This document shows positions 6,786 through 12,930 of a DNA stretch of 12,946 nt, in pieces. Numbering within the stretch: the stretch's first letter is position 1; each line of letters opens with the position of its first letter. The translations under genes were made by a program, and so were the position numbers. Source of the DNA: CALJUZ01 sp003387805 (GTDB taxonomy: Bacteria > Bacillota > Limnochordia > Limnochordales > ZCTH02-B6). The notes under the pieces were generated by a model. That model saw only the letters and a list, made by a program, of their open reading frames with translations. It was not told the DNA's origin and did no database searches. Location: assembly GCA_937975235.1 (NCBI GenBank), contig CALJUZ010000114.1:1-12946 (forward strand). Reading direction: 5' to 3'.

Positions 6786-8077
6786 GCGTCCAGCACCCGC
6801 CCTTCGTGCATGACCAGCCGCCCGCCCACCAGCACGGCCCACGCCCAGCCCGTCAGCCGGCGCCCGGCAAAGGGCGTGTTGCGCCCGAGGGAGCGGCCGG
6901 ACTCGGGGTCTACGATGCGGGCGGCCTGCAAGTCGATGACGGTGACGTCCGCCGGCGCGCCCGGCGCCAAAGAGCCGCCGGGCAGGCCGAACAGACGGGC
7001 GGGCGCAACGCTCATCCGCTCGATGAGCGCGGCCAGCGGCAGCCGGCCGGGCAGCACCAGATCGTGCAAAAGCAGCGCCAGCGCGGTTTCCAGACCGCTG
7101 ATGCCGAAGGGCGCCGCGTCGAACTCCAGCTCCCACTCTTCCCGGGCGAAGGGCGCGTGGTCGGTGAAAATGACGTCCACGACGCCGTCGCGCACCGCGT
7201 CCCGCAAGGCCTCCCGGTCCGCTTCCGTCCTCAGCGGCGGGTCGACTTTCCAGCGCGCGTCGTGGGCCTCCACGTCTTCGTCCACCGCCGTCAGGTGGTG
7301 CGGCGTGGTGCCGGCGGTCACCGGCACACCCCGCTCCTTGGCGCGGCGGACGAGCTCCACGCTGCCCGCGGTGCTGACGGGCGCGAGATGCAGCCGGGCC
7401 CCGGTCATCTCGGCCAGGATGACGGCGCGGGCCACGGCCGCTTCCTCGGCCGCGGCGGGGATGCCTTTGAGCCCCCGCACCGTCGCGGCCGCGCCTTCGT
7501 GCATGACGCCGTCGCCGGCCAGGCTCGCGTCCCGGGGGCGCTCCACCACCGGCAGATCGAACATGCGCGCGTATTCCAGCACCCTGCGCAGCACGCCCCC
7601 GTTCTGAATGCCGCCCGGATCCGCCAGGGCCACGGCGCCGGCCCGTTTCAGCAAGCCGGCCTCCACCAGCCGCTGGCCGGCCGCCTGCCGCGTCGCCGCG
7701 GCCATGGGGTACACCCGCACCGGCGCCCGGGCCGAGGCCTCCAGCACGAAGCGCACGCCCCCCGGGTCGTCCACGACGGGATTCGTCTCCGGCAGCGCGC
7801 ACACCGCCGCAAATCCGCCCACGGCCGCGGCCTCGCACGCCGTCGCGATGGTCTCGCGGTGCTCGAAGCCCGGTTCGCCCAGCCGCGCGCCGGCGTCGAT
7901 GAGGCCGGGCGCGACCACTTTGCCCGTGCAGTCCAGCACGCGGGCGCCGGCGGCCTCCTGCGCGCCCGACAAGTGGCCCGCTGCGGCGATGACGCCGTTT
8001 TCAATCAGCACGTCCATGACCTGATCGACCCCGGAGGCAGGGTCCACGACCCGCCCGCCTTTAAGCAGCCACGCCAC
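6782..8077 (-). CDS. pyrC: Dihydroorotase-like protein, predicted catalytically inactive (PyrC')
   Basis: The 431-residue protein follows type I dihydroorotase from end to end, but the active site is gone. The HxH metal motif plus substrate arginine (D-x-H-V-H-x-R-E-P-G) reads D61-A-G-A-R-L-G-E-P-G70, so both histidines and the arginine are lost. The N of 'PNTxP' is E97. The metal histidine of 'AHCED' is R180, that of 'CHIST' is P233, and the substrate asparagine of 'NPPLR' is D279. D306 of 'TDHAP' remains. I confirmed the HxH region from the nucleotides; the frame is intact and the fold motifs persist, so it is not a decaying pseudogene. In pseudomonads an inactive PyrC' is known to overlap pyrB and to hold the ATCase complex together. 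Here GTG 8077 overlaps pyrB by 17 nt, with GGAGG 8 nt upstream. A working dihydroorotase should be encoded elsewhere. Confidence 0.94.
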   Translation of the reverse strand: MAWLLKGGRVVDPASGVDQVMDVLIENGVIAAAGHLSGAQEAAGARVLDCTGKVVAPGLIDAGARLGEPGFEHRETIATACEAAAVGGFAAVCALPETNPVVDDPGGVRFVLEASARAPVRVYPMAAATRQAAGQRLVEAGLLKRAGAVALADPGGIQNGGVLRRVLEYARMFDLPVVERPRDASLAGDGVMHEGAAATVRGLKGIPAAAEEAAVARAVILAEMTGARLHLAPVSTAGSVELVRRAKERGVPVTAGTTPHHLTAVDEDVEAHDARWKVDPPLRTEADREALRDAVRDGVVDVIFTDHAPFAREEWELEFDAAPFGISGLETALALLLHDLVLPGRLPLAALIERMSVAPARLFGLPGGSLAPGAPADVTVIDLQAARIVDPESGRSLGRNTPFAGRRLTGWAWAVLVGGRLVMHEGRVLDA

Positions 8078-9008
8078 GCCCGCCGCCTCCCGTCAGCATA
8101 TACAGCACGGCCATGCGCACCGCCACGCCGTTGGTCACTTGCTCGTGGATGCGGGCCCGGGGATCGTCCAAAACCTGTGGCACGATCTCCACGCCCAGGT
8201 TGGCCGGGCCCGGGTGCAAAATGAGCGCGTCGGGTCGCAGCAGCCGCAGCCGCTCCTCGGTCAGCGCGAAAAAGGCCCGGTACTCGCGCACGTCGGGCAG
8301 CAGTCCGTCCTTTTGCCGCTCCCGCTGGATGCGCAGCATGTTGACCACGTCGGCCTCCGGCAGCACCGCATCCAGGTCAAAGCGGACGCGCACGCCCAGC
8401 GACTCCAGCCCCGGCGGAATCAGCGTGGGCGGTCCCACCACCGTCACCCGGGCTCCCATGGTCAAGAGGCCCCAAATGTTGGAGCGGGCCACGCGGCTGT
8501 GCAAAATGTCGCCCACGAGGACGACGTGCAGCCCGCGGACCGTGCCTTTCGCCTCGCGAATCGTAAACAGGTCCAAAAGCGCCTGCGTCGGGTGCTCGTG
8601 CATGCCGTCGCCGGCGTTGATCACCGAGGCGTCGATGACGCGGGAGAGCAGCCGCGGCACGCCCGCGGCCGGGTGCCGGACGACGACGATGTCCGCCCCG
8701 AGCGCGGCGATGGTCTGCGCGGTCTCGATCAAACTTTCGCCTTTGACGACGCTGGAGGCGGACACCGTGACGTTGACCACGTCGGCGCTCATCCACTTTC
8801 CGGCCAGCTCAAAGGACGTGCGCGTCCGGGTGCTGGGCTCGTAAAACAGGTTCACCATCACCTGGCCGCGCAGCGTGGGCAGCTTTTTCACCGCCCGGCC
8901 GAAGATTTGCTTCGTCTCCGCGGCGGTGTCCAGGATGCGCTCGATGCGCTCTTTCGGCATGCCGCGCAGGCCGATGAGGTGTTCCCGGCGGCGCGGGGAC
9001 GGGTTCAT
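8061..9008 (-). CDS. pyrB: Aspartate carbamoyltransferase catalytic subunit
   Basis: PyrB joins carbamoyl phosphate and aspartate, the committed step of pyrimidine synthesis. From ATG 9008 it is 315 residues. Motifs: FYEPSTRTRTSF (carbamoyl phosphate site, S59-R63), KGES (K89), 'RHPAAG', 'GDGMHEHPTQALLDLF' (H139 and Q142), 'GDILHSRVARS' and 'HPGPANLGVEI' near 265-275. I chose ATG 9008 over GTG 9014 because GGAGG (complement of 9016-9020) lies 7 nt before the ATG but only 1 nt before the GTG. In the last motif, homologues I recall read HPxPxNRGVEI; this one has L271 instead of R. It overlaps the inactive PyrC homologue by 17 nt, which suggests a stoichiometric PyrB-PyrC' complex. A terminator-like hairpin separates it from uraA. 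Confidence 0.96.
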   Translation of the reverse strand: MNPSPRRREHLIGLRGMPKERIERILDTAAETKQIFGRAVKKLPTLRGQVMVNLFYEPSTRTRTSFELAGKWMSADVVNVTVSASSVVKGESLIETAQTIAALGADIVVVRHPAAGVPRLLSRVIDASVINAGDGMHEHPTQALLDLFTIREAKGTVRGLHVVLVGDILHSRVARSNIWGLLTMGARVTVVGPPTLIPPGLESLGVRVRFDLDAVLPEADVVNMLRIQRERQKDGLLPDVREYRAFFALTEERLRLLRPDALILHPGPANLGVEIVPQVLDDPRARIHEQVTNGVAVRMAVLYMLTGGGGRGVAA

Positions 9009-9049
9009 GGACACGCCTCCCTCGAAAATGTCGTGTGAACGAGGCCCTC

Positions 9050-9088
9050 AAGAAGAAAGGCCGCAGCCGCCGAAATGCGGCCGCGGCC
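9050..9088 (-). terminator. Terminator-like hairpin between uraA and pyrB
   Basis: On the - strand, GGCCGCGGCCGC (9088-9077) pairs with GCGGCTGCGGCC (9070-9059) over 12 bp with a single G-U pair and a 6-nt loop, followed by TTTCTTCTT (9058-9050). The stem is very strong; the T-tract is broken by C residues, so termination may be partial. It starts 6 nt after the uraA stop and lies about 40 nt before the pyrB ATG. In B. subtilis the equivalent gap holds a second PyrR attenuator, but I see no PyrR-binding loop here. It could set a lower level for pyrB-pyrE than for pyrR-uraA. Confidence 0.7.
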
Positions 9089-9093
9089 TGAAT

Positions 9094-10392
9094 TTACGAC
9101 TTCGCGACGGCGGTGGCCGCCCCTTCCGCTTCGCCCGCGGAAGCGGACCGGGGCAGAACCAGGTTCAGCACGACGCCGACGACGGCCGCCAGCGCCATGC
9201 CCTGGAGCTGGAACGGACCCAGCTGGAGCACCGCCCCGCCGATGCCCACCACGAGAATGACCGACGGGATGATGAGGTTGCGCTTGTGGGAAAAATCCAG
9301 CCGGCTCTCCACCAGCGTGCGCACGCCCGACGCGGCGATGACGCCGAACAGAACCATGGCGACGCCGCCCATGACGGGCGTCGGGATGGACTGGATGAGC
9401 GCGCCCAGCTTCGGCACGAACGACATGCCCAGGGCCAGCGTGGCCGCGAACGCGATGACCCGCACCGAGAACACGCGCGTGATGGCCATGACGCCCACGT
9501 TTTCGCCGTACGTCGTGTTGGGCGGGCCGCCGAACAAGCCGGCCAGCGCCGACGCCAGCCCGTCGCCCAGCATCGTGCGGTGCAGCCCCGGCTTCTCGTA
9601 GAAGTTGCGGCCCGTAATGGTGCTCAGCACGAACACGTCGCCCAGGTGCTCGGCCATGGTGACGATGGCCACCGGGGCGATGACCATAATCGCGCTCCAG
9701 TCAAAGCGCGGTGCGGTAAACTGCGGCACGCCGAACCACGCGGCCTCGCGCACCGGCGTGAAGTCCACCAGTCCCAGCAGGACCGAGACGAGGTAGCCGC
9801 CGACGACGGCCACCAGCACGGGGATGGTGGACATAAAGCCCCGGGTCATGAGCGAGGCGCCCACGGCGAAAGCCAGCGTCAGCAGCGCCACGATGACGCC
9901 CGGATCGGCGATGGTGGCGTCCGGCGCGGTCATGCCGGTCATGTCCAGCGCGGCCGGCGCGAGGCCCAGGCCGATGACCATGATGACGGGCCCGACGACG
10001 ACGGGCGGCAGCAGCCGCTGCAGCCATTTGACGCCGGTGACGCTGATGACGGCGGCCACCGCGACGTACACCAGCCCCGAGACGATGACGCCTCCCATCG
10101 CGTAGGGGATGCCCCACTGCTCTTGGGCGACGATGAAGGCCACCGGGGCGATGAAGGCGAAGGACGAGCCCAAGTACGCCGGCACTTTGCCGCCGGTGAC
10201 GAGAATGAACGTCAGCGTGCCCAGGCCCGACGTGAACAAGGCCACGGCCGGATTCAAGCCGGTGAGAATGGGCACCAGAATCGTGGCCCCGAACATCGCG
10301 AACACGTGCTGCAGTCCCAGCGGCACCAGCCGGGACAACGGCACCCGCTCCTCCACACCGATGACGACCGACTGCTGCTCGTTCGCGCTCAT
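9094..10392 (-). CDS. uraA: Uracil permease (UraA/PyrP, NCS2 family)
   Basis: This membrane transporter imports uracil, usually with protons, for salvage through UMP. The 432-residue protein is hydrophobic almost throughout, with about 12-14 membrane segments. The uracil- and proton-site motifs known from E. coli UraA are present: 'AEHLGD' (E248) and 'PNTTYGENVGVMAITRV' (E297), plus 'LGLQHVFAMFGATILVP' near the N-terminus. The ATG at 10392 overlaps the pyrR stop as ATGA, with GGAGGAGG just upstream. Its position between pyrR and pyrB equals pyrP of B. subtilis, so PyrR should control it through the leader attenuator. Confidence 0.96.
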   Translation of the reverse strand: MSANEQQSVVIGVEERVPLSRLVPLGLQHVFAMFGATILVPILTGLNPAVALFTSGLGTLTFILVTGGKVPAYLGSSFAFIAPVAFIVAQEQWGIPYAMGGVIVSGLVYVAVAAVISVTGVKWLQRLLPPVVVGPVIMVIGLGLAPAALDMTGMTAPDATIADPGVIVALLTLAFAVGASLMTRGFMSTIPVLVAVVGGYLVSVLLGLVDFTPVREAAWFGVPQFTAPRFDWSAIMVIAPVAIVTMAEHLGDVFVLSTITGRNFYEKPGLHRTMLGDGLASALAGLFGGPPNTTYGENVGVMAITRVFSVRVIAFAATLALGMSFVPKLGALIQSIPTPVMGGVAMVLFGVIAASGVRTLVESRLDFSHKRNLIIPSVILVVGIGGAVLQLGPFQLQGMALAAVVGVVLNLVLPRSASAGEAEGAATAVAKS

Positions 10393-10943
10393 AGGTCCTC
10401 CTCCTGTACTTGAATCACGACCGCGTCAACGCCGTCGGTTTCCACCAGCCGCACGCTGACGATTTCATGGCGCGCCGACGGCAGGTTGCGCCCCACGAAA
10501 TCGGCCCGGATAGGCAGTTCCCGGTGGCCCCGGTCCACCAGCACCGCCAGCTGAATGCGGGCGGGGCGTCCCAAATCGATGAGCGCGTCCAAAGCCGCCC
10601 GCGCCGTGCGCCCGGTGTACAGCACGTCGTCCACCAGCACGACGGTCTTCTCTGTGACGTCGAAAGGAATCTCGGTGCGCCGCACCACCGGCTGGTGGGC
10701 GATGGTGGTCAAATCGTCCCGGTACAGGGTGATGTCCAGCACGCCCACGGGCACGTCGGCCCCTTCGATGTGGCGGATTTGCTCCGCCAGCCGGCGGGCC
10801 AGCGGCACGCCCCGGGTGTGAATGCCGACCAGCGCCAGGTTTTCGGTGCCGCGGTTGCGCTCGAGAATTTCGTGGGCGATGCGGGTCATGGCCCGCTTCA
10901 TGCCGTCCTCGTCCATCACTTGGACCTTGTCCACCCACGCCAC
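10389..10943 (-). CDS. pyrR: PyrR, pyrimidine operon attenuation protein / uracil phosphoribosyltransferase
   Basis: PyrR binds pyr leader RNA when UMP is high and promotes termination; many homologues also have uracil phosphoribosyltransferase activity. From GTG 10943 it is 184 residues, near the 181 of B. subtilis. Motifs: 'TRIAHEILERN' (20-30), 'VGIHTRGVPLARRLAE', 'ITLYRDDLT', the PRPP loop 'VDDVLYTGRT' (104-113) and 'VDRGHRELPIRADFVGRN' (137-154). The frame stays open to 11006, but starting there would place the N-terminus inside the leader terminator, so I reject it. AAAGGAGG (10963-10956) lies 12 nt before GTG 10943; GTG 10934 is further away. The matching RNA target lies in its own leader, so the gene is probably autoregulated. 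Confidence 0.96.
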   Translation of the reverse strand: MAWVDKVQVMDEDGMKRAMTRIAHEILERNRGTENLALVGIHTRGVPLARRLAEQIRHIEGADVPVGVLDITLYRDDLTTIAHQPVVRRTEIPFDVTEKTVVLVDDVLYTGRTARAALDALIDLGRPARIQLAVLVDRGHRELPIRADFVGRNLPSARHEIVSVRLVETDGVDAVVIQVQEEDL

Positions 10944-10970
10944 CGCGCTTTGCCGCCTCCTTTCAGGCAC

Positions 10971-11003
10971 AAAAAAACTTCTTGCCGCGAGTCGGCAAGA
11001 AGT
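10971..11003 (-). terminator. Intrinsic terminator of the pyr attenuator
   Basis: On the - strand, ACTTCTTGCCG (11003-10993) pairs perfectly with CGGCAAGAAGT (10987-10977) around a 5-nt loop, followed directly by a T7 run (10977-10971, its first T in the stem). It sits in the pyr leader, before the pyrR ribosome-binding site. Its 5' arm can instead pair with part of the PyrR-binding loop, which makes it the regulated half of an attenuator. Confidence 0.93.
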
Positions 11004-11030
11004 CATTCACACGCGTACGCGCACGCCCGG

Positions 11031-11046
11031 CCGGGCGCGCGCCCGG
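11031..11046. repeat. 16-bp GC palindrome in the pyr leader
   Basis: CCGGGCGCGCGCCCGG is a perfect palindrome between the PyrR-binding loop and the terminator. In the leader RNA it can form a compact hairpin. That would shorten the distance between the two arms of the antiterminator. Whether it is selected or only GC-rich filler cannot be told from one sequence. Confidence 0.5.
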
Positions 11047-11076
11047 TCGGACCACGGGTCGGCATATGTGACGGGC

Positions 11077-11109
11077 TCCTTGCCAGCCTCACGGGACTGA
11101 CTTAAAGGA
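11077..11109 (-). promoter_or_regulatory. PyrR-binding loop (anti-antiterminator) of the pyr leader
   Basis: On the - strand, AGTCCCGTGAGGCT (11098-11085) matches the conserved PyrR target AGUCCnGnGAGGCU. AGUC pairs with GGCU around loop CCGUGA, and a lower stem forms between UCCUU (11109-11105) and AAGGA (11081-11077). The alternative antiterminator pairs GCTGGCAAGGAG (11087-11076) with CTTCTTGCCGAC (11002-10991): 11 of 12 positions pair, two as G-U. So PyrR-UMP binding should free the terminator arm and stop transcription, while absence of PyrR allows the antiterminator. Mechanism known from B. subtilis; pairings read here. Confidence 0.88.
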
Positions 11110-11123
11110 TCCTTTTCCTAGAC

Positions 11124-11152
11124 ATCATAAAGGACGCGTCTCGGCGCGTCAA
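11124..11152 (-). promoter_or_regulatory. Sigma-A-type promoter of the pyr operon
   Basis: On the - strand, TTGACG (11152-11147) and TATGAT (11129-11124) are separated by exactly 17 nt. Each box differs from consensus at one position. Transcription should start near 11117-11116, just before the PyrR-binding loop, giving a leader of about 170 nt to pyrR. The -35 box overlaps the rluD stop codon (11151-11149), and no terminator lies between rluD and this promoter, so lspA-rluD transcripts can also enter the attenuator. Confidence 0.85.
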
Positions 11153-12063
11153 CCTTCCGCGCGCAAATCGCGCAGCACCATTTCCATATGCTCCGGCAGC
11201 GGCGCCTCGAAAGACACCCACTGGCCGGTGGTCGGGTGCTCGAAAGCCAGCTTGACCGCATGGAGGCACTGGCCCTGCAGGTCCCAGCGGTAGCGGCGCG
11301 GCCCGTAGACCTTGTCCCCCAGGACGGGATGGCCCAAGTGGGCGGTATGCACACGAATTTGATGAGTGCGTCCGGTCCGCAGCACCGCCCGCATGTACGT
11401 GTAGTCCTGGAAGCGCTCCAGCACCTCGAACTCCGTCTCCGCCGGGCGGCCGTCGGGCACGACGGCCATGCGCTTCCGGTGGACCGGATGGCGGCCGATG
11501 GGCGCCTTGATGCGCGTCCGGTCCGCCCGCACCCGCCCGTGCACGATGAGCACGTACTCGCGGTGCGCCTCCCGCATCCGGATCTGGGCGGCCAGCGACA
11601 AGTGGGCGCGGTCGTTTTTCGCCACCACCATCAAGCCGGAGGTGTCCTTGTCCAGGCGGTGGACGATACCGGGCCGATCTTCGCCTGCTACGAAAGACAG
11701 CGTGCTTCCCCGGGCCAGCAGCGCGTTCACCAGCGTGCCGCCTTTGTGCCCGGCCGCCGGGTGCACCACCATGCCCTGCGGCTTGTTGATGACGAGCACG
11801 TCGTCGTCTTCATAGACGACGTCCAGCGGAATCGGCTCGGGACGGGTCTCGTCCTCCTCCGGCGGCGGCAGTTCCACCTCGATGCGCTGCCCCGGCCGCA
11901 CCTGCAGGCTGGCCGGCGCGAGACGGCCGTCCACGCGGACCAGGCCGCTGTCGATGAGCCGCCGGACGTACGAGCGGGAACGCCCGACGCCGTTGTGGGC
12001 CAGCCACCGGTCCAGGCGTTCCGGCCTGGCCTCCGGCGGCACTTCCAGCAAGAGCTGCTCCAA
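11149..12063 (-). CDS. rluD: RluD-family 23S rRNA pseudouridine synthase
   Basis: The 304-residue protein has an N-terminal S4 RNA-binding domain ('RLDRWLAHNGVGRSRSYVRR', 16-35) and a PseudoU_synth_2 catalytic domain. 'INKPQGMVVHPA' (92-103) and the catalytic 'HRLDKDTSG' (135-143, D138) are present, as is 'RTGRTHQIRVH' further on. Family members isomerise uridines of 23S rRNA; the exact position modified here is not decidable. The start is TTG 12063 with a GGAAGGGGG stretch (12081-12073) upstream inside the end of lspA. Only 6 nt separate it from lspA, so the two are probably cotranscribed. In B. subtilis the same position (between lspA and pyrR) is held by ylyB, a homologue. Confidence 0.94.
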   Translation of the reverse strand: MEQLLLEVPPEARPERLDRWLAHNGVGRSRSYVRRLIDSGLVRVDGRLAPASLQVRPGQRIEVELPPPEEDETRPEPIPLDVVYEDDDVLVINKPQGMVVHPAAGHKGGTLVNALLARGSTLSFVAGEDRPGIVHRLDKDTSGLMVVAKNDRAHLSLAAQIRMREAHREYVLIVHGRVRADRTRIKAPIGRHPVHRKRMAVVPDGRPAETEFEVLERFQDYTYMRAVLRTGRTHQIRVHTAHLGHPVLGDKVYGPRRYRWDLQGQCLHAVKLAFEHPTTGQWVSFEAPLPEHMEMVLRDLRAEG

Positions 12064-12069
12064 CCGTCG

Positions 12070-12849
12070 TCACCCCCTTCCGTTGTTTCCCGGCGGTTCG
12101 TCGTGGCCGGATGTTCCGGCGCCCGACCCCGTCCCGCGCGAGAACGCGCCCAAACCCGTGGCACGCGACGCCGGGCCCGCGTCGGCCGCACGCGGCGCCG
12201 GGCCCGAGTCGGCCGCCGCTCCCGGGCTTGCGGCAGGCTGCTCCGCATCCTGCGCCACGGGCGCTGCCGGATCCAGACCCGCTTCCGGCTCCAGGGACAC
12301 TTCCGGCTCCAGACCCGATTCCGGCACCAGGCCCGCTTCCGACCCCAGGCCCGCTTCCGGCACCAGGCCCGCTCCCGGCTCCAGGCTCGCTTCCGGATCC
12401 AGGCGTGCTTCCGGCCTCGCGGGCTGGAACAGCAGCACCGCGGACATAATGATGACGCCCAGGACGATGGCCGTGTCCGCCACGTTGAACACCGGGATCC
12501 ACGGCACGTCGATGAAATCCAGCACCGCGCCGCGCCAGAGCCGATCGAGCGTGTTGCCCGCCGCACCACCCAGTCCCAGCGCGATGCCCAGCCGCGCGGC
12601 CACGGACTGCCGGCTGATGTAGTCGCGGCGAATCCAGCCGTACACCAGCACGGCCACCGACACCGTGACCAGCAGCAGCTGCTGGGACTGAAACAGCCCA
12701 AAGGCCGCGCCGGGATTGTACAAGTACGTGAAGCGCAGCAGTCCCGGAATGATGAGCCGGCTTTCTCCCGGCGTCATGGCGTAGCTGATCCAGCCCTTGG
12801 TCGCCTGATCGATGAGGACGACCGCCGGCACGATCCACATCAGCCGCAA
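12070..12849 (-). CDS. lspA: Prolipoprotein signal peptidase (LspA) with a long repetitive C-terminal tail
   Basis: LspA is the membrane aspartyl protease that cuts the signal peptide from diacylglyceryl-prolipoproteins. The core has four membrane segments, 'VLIDQATK', 'YNPGAAFG', 'GNTLDR' and 'FNVADTAIVLG'; the last two carry the catalytic aspartates (D116 and D139 counted from ATG 12891, D102 and D125 from TTG 12849). The core ends near 'FQPARPEA'. About 115 further residues follow, hydrophilic and rich in Pro, Glu, Ala and Gly, including eight copies of a six-residue unit resembling L-x-P-E-A-G. Usual LspA length is about 150-170 residues. I prefer TTG 12849 (259 aa): GGGGAGG (12864-12858) is 8 nt upstream, the N-terminus 'MRLMWIVPAVVLIDQ' is typical, and the promoter -10 box lies too close to ATG 12891 for a normal leader. 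ATG 12891 (273 aa) remains possible. Confidence 0.92.
   Translation of the reverse strand: MRLMWIVPAVVLIDQATKGWISYAMTPGESRLIIPGLLRFTYLYNPGAAFGLFQSQQLLLVTVSVAVLVYGWIRRDYISRQSVAARLGIALGLGGAAGNTLDRLWRGAVLDFIDVPWIPVFNVADTAIVLGVIIMSAVLLFQPARPEARLDPEASLEPGAGLVPEAGLGSEAGLVPESGLEPEVSLEPEAGLDPAAPVAQDAEQPAASPGAAADSGPAPRAADAGPASRATGLGAFSRGTGSGAGTSGHDEPPGNNGRG
12270..12413 (-). repeat. Eight tandem 18-bp repeats in the lspA tail
   Basis: Eight consecutive 18-bp units (12270-12287 through 12396-12413) share the + strand pattern GnnCCAGnCnCGCTTCCG with a few changes each. They are in frame and encode six-residue units such as LEPEAG, LVPEAG and LDPEAS on the - strand. Units differ in two to five bases from one another, so the array is old enough to have diverged, but its period is exact. 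Confidence 0.92.
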
Positions 12850-12901
12850 GCTGTCGGCCTCCCCGTCGACGGTCCAGCGCGTCCGTGCCATATCTTTATA
12901 G

Positions 12902-12930
12902 ATTCTAGCACAGCGTCACTGGCCCAACAA
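12902..12930 (-). promoter_or_regulatory. Possible promoter of lspA-rluD
   Basis: On the - strand, TAGAAT (12907-12902) matches the -10 consensus at five of six positions. TTGTTG (12930-12925) lies 17 nt upstream but shares only TTG with the -35 consensus. The start site would fall near 12895, only a few nt before ATG 12891 but about 45 nt before TTG 12849, which supports the later lspA start. Confidence 0.5.

Noticed and set aside
6786..7838. Open frame extending pyrF upstream to a 689-residue protein
   Set aside because: The extra part is an out-of-frame reading of pyrC with shadow-like Arg/Gly/Ala-rich sequence; PyrF homology begins at ATG 6785.
9009..9014. GTG 9014 as the pyrB start
   Set aside because: Only 1 nt separates it from GGAGG, whereas ATG 9008 lies 7 nt away.
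9009..9058. Separate promoter for pyrB
   Set aside because: TTGAGG is followed at 17 nt by TTTTCG, which is a poor -10; no convincing pair of boxes.
8875..10413. Long + strand open frame (512 codons) opposite uraA
   Set aside because: Composition dominated by His, Arg, Asp, Gln and Gly from antisense reading of a membrane protein; no motifs.
10944..11006. Longer PyrR starting at 11006
   Set aside because: The extra N-terminus would be translated from the leader terminator and its T-run and has no counterpart in PyrR; GTG 10943 gives the expected length.
12270..12413. CRISPR-like array of short repeats
   Set aside because: Units are contiguous with no spacers, 18 bp long, divergent and in frame with lspA; it is a coding tandem repeat.
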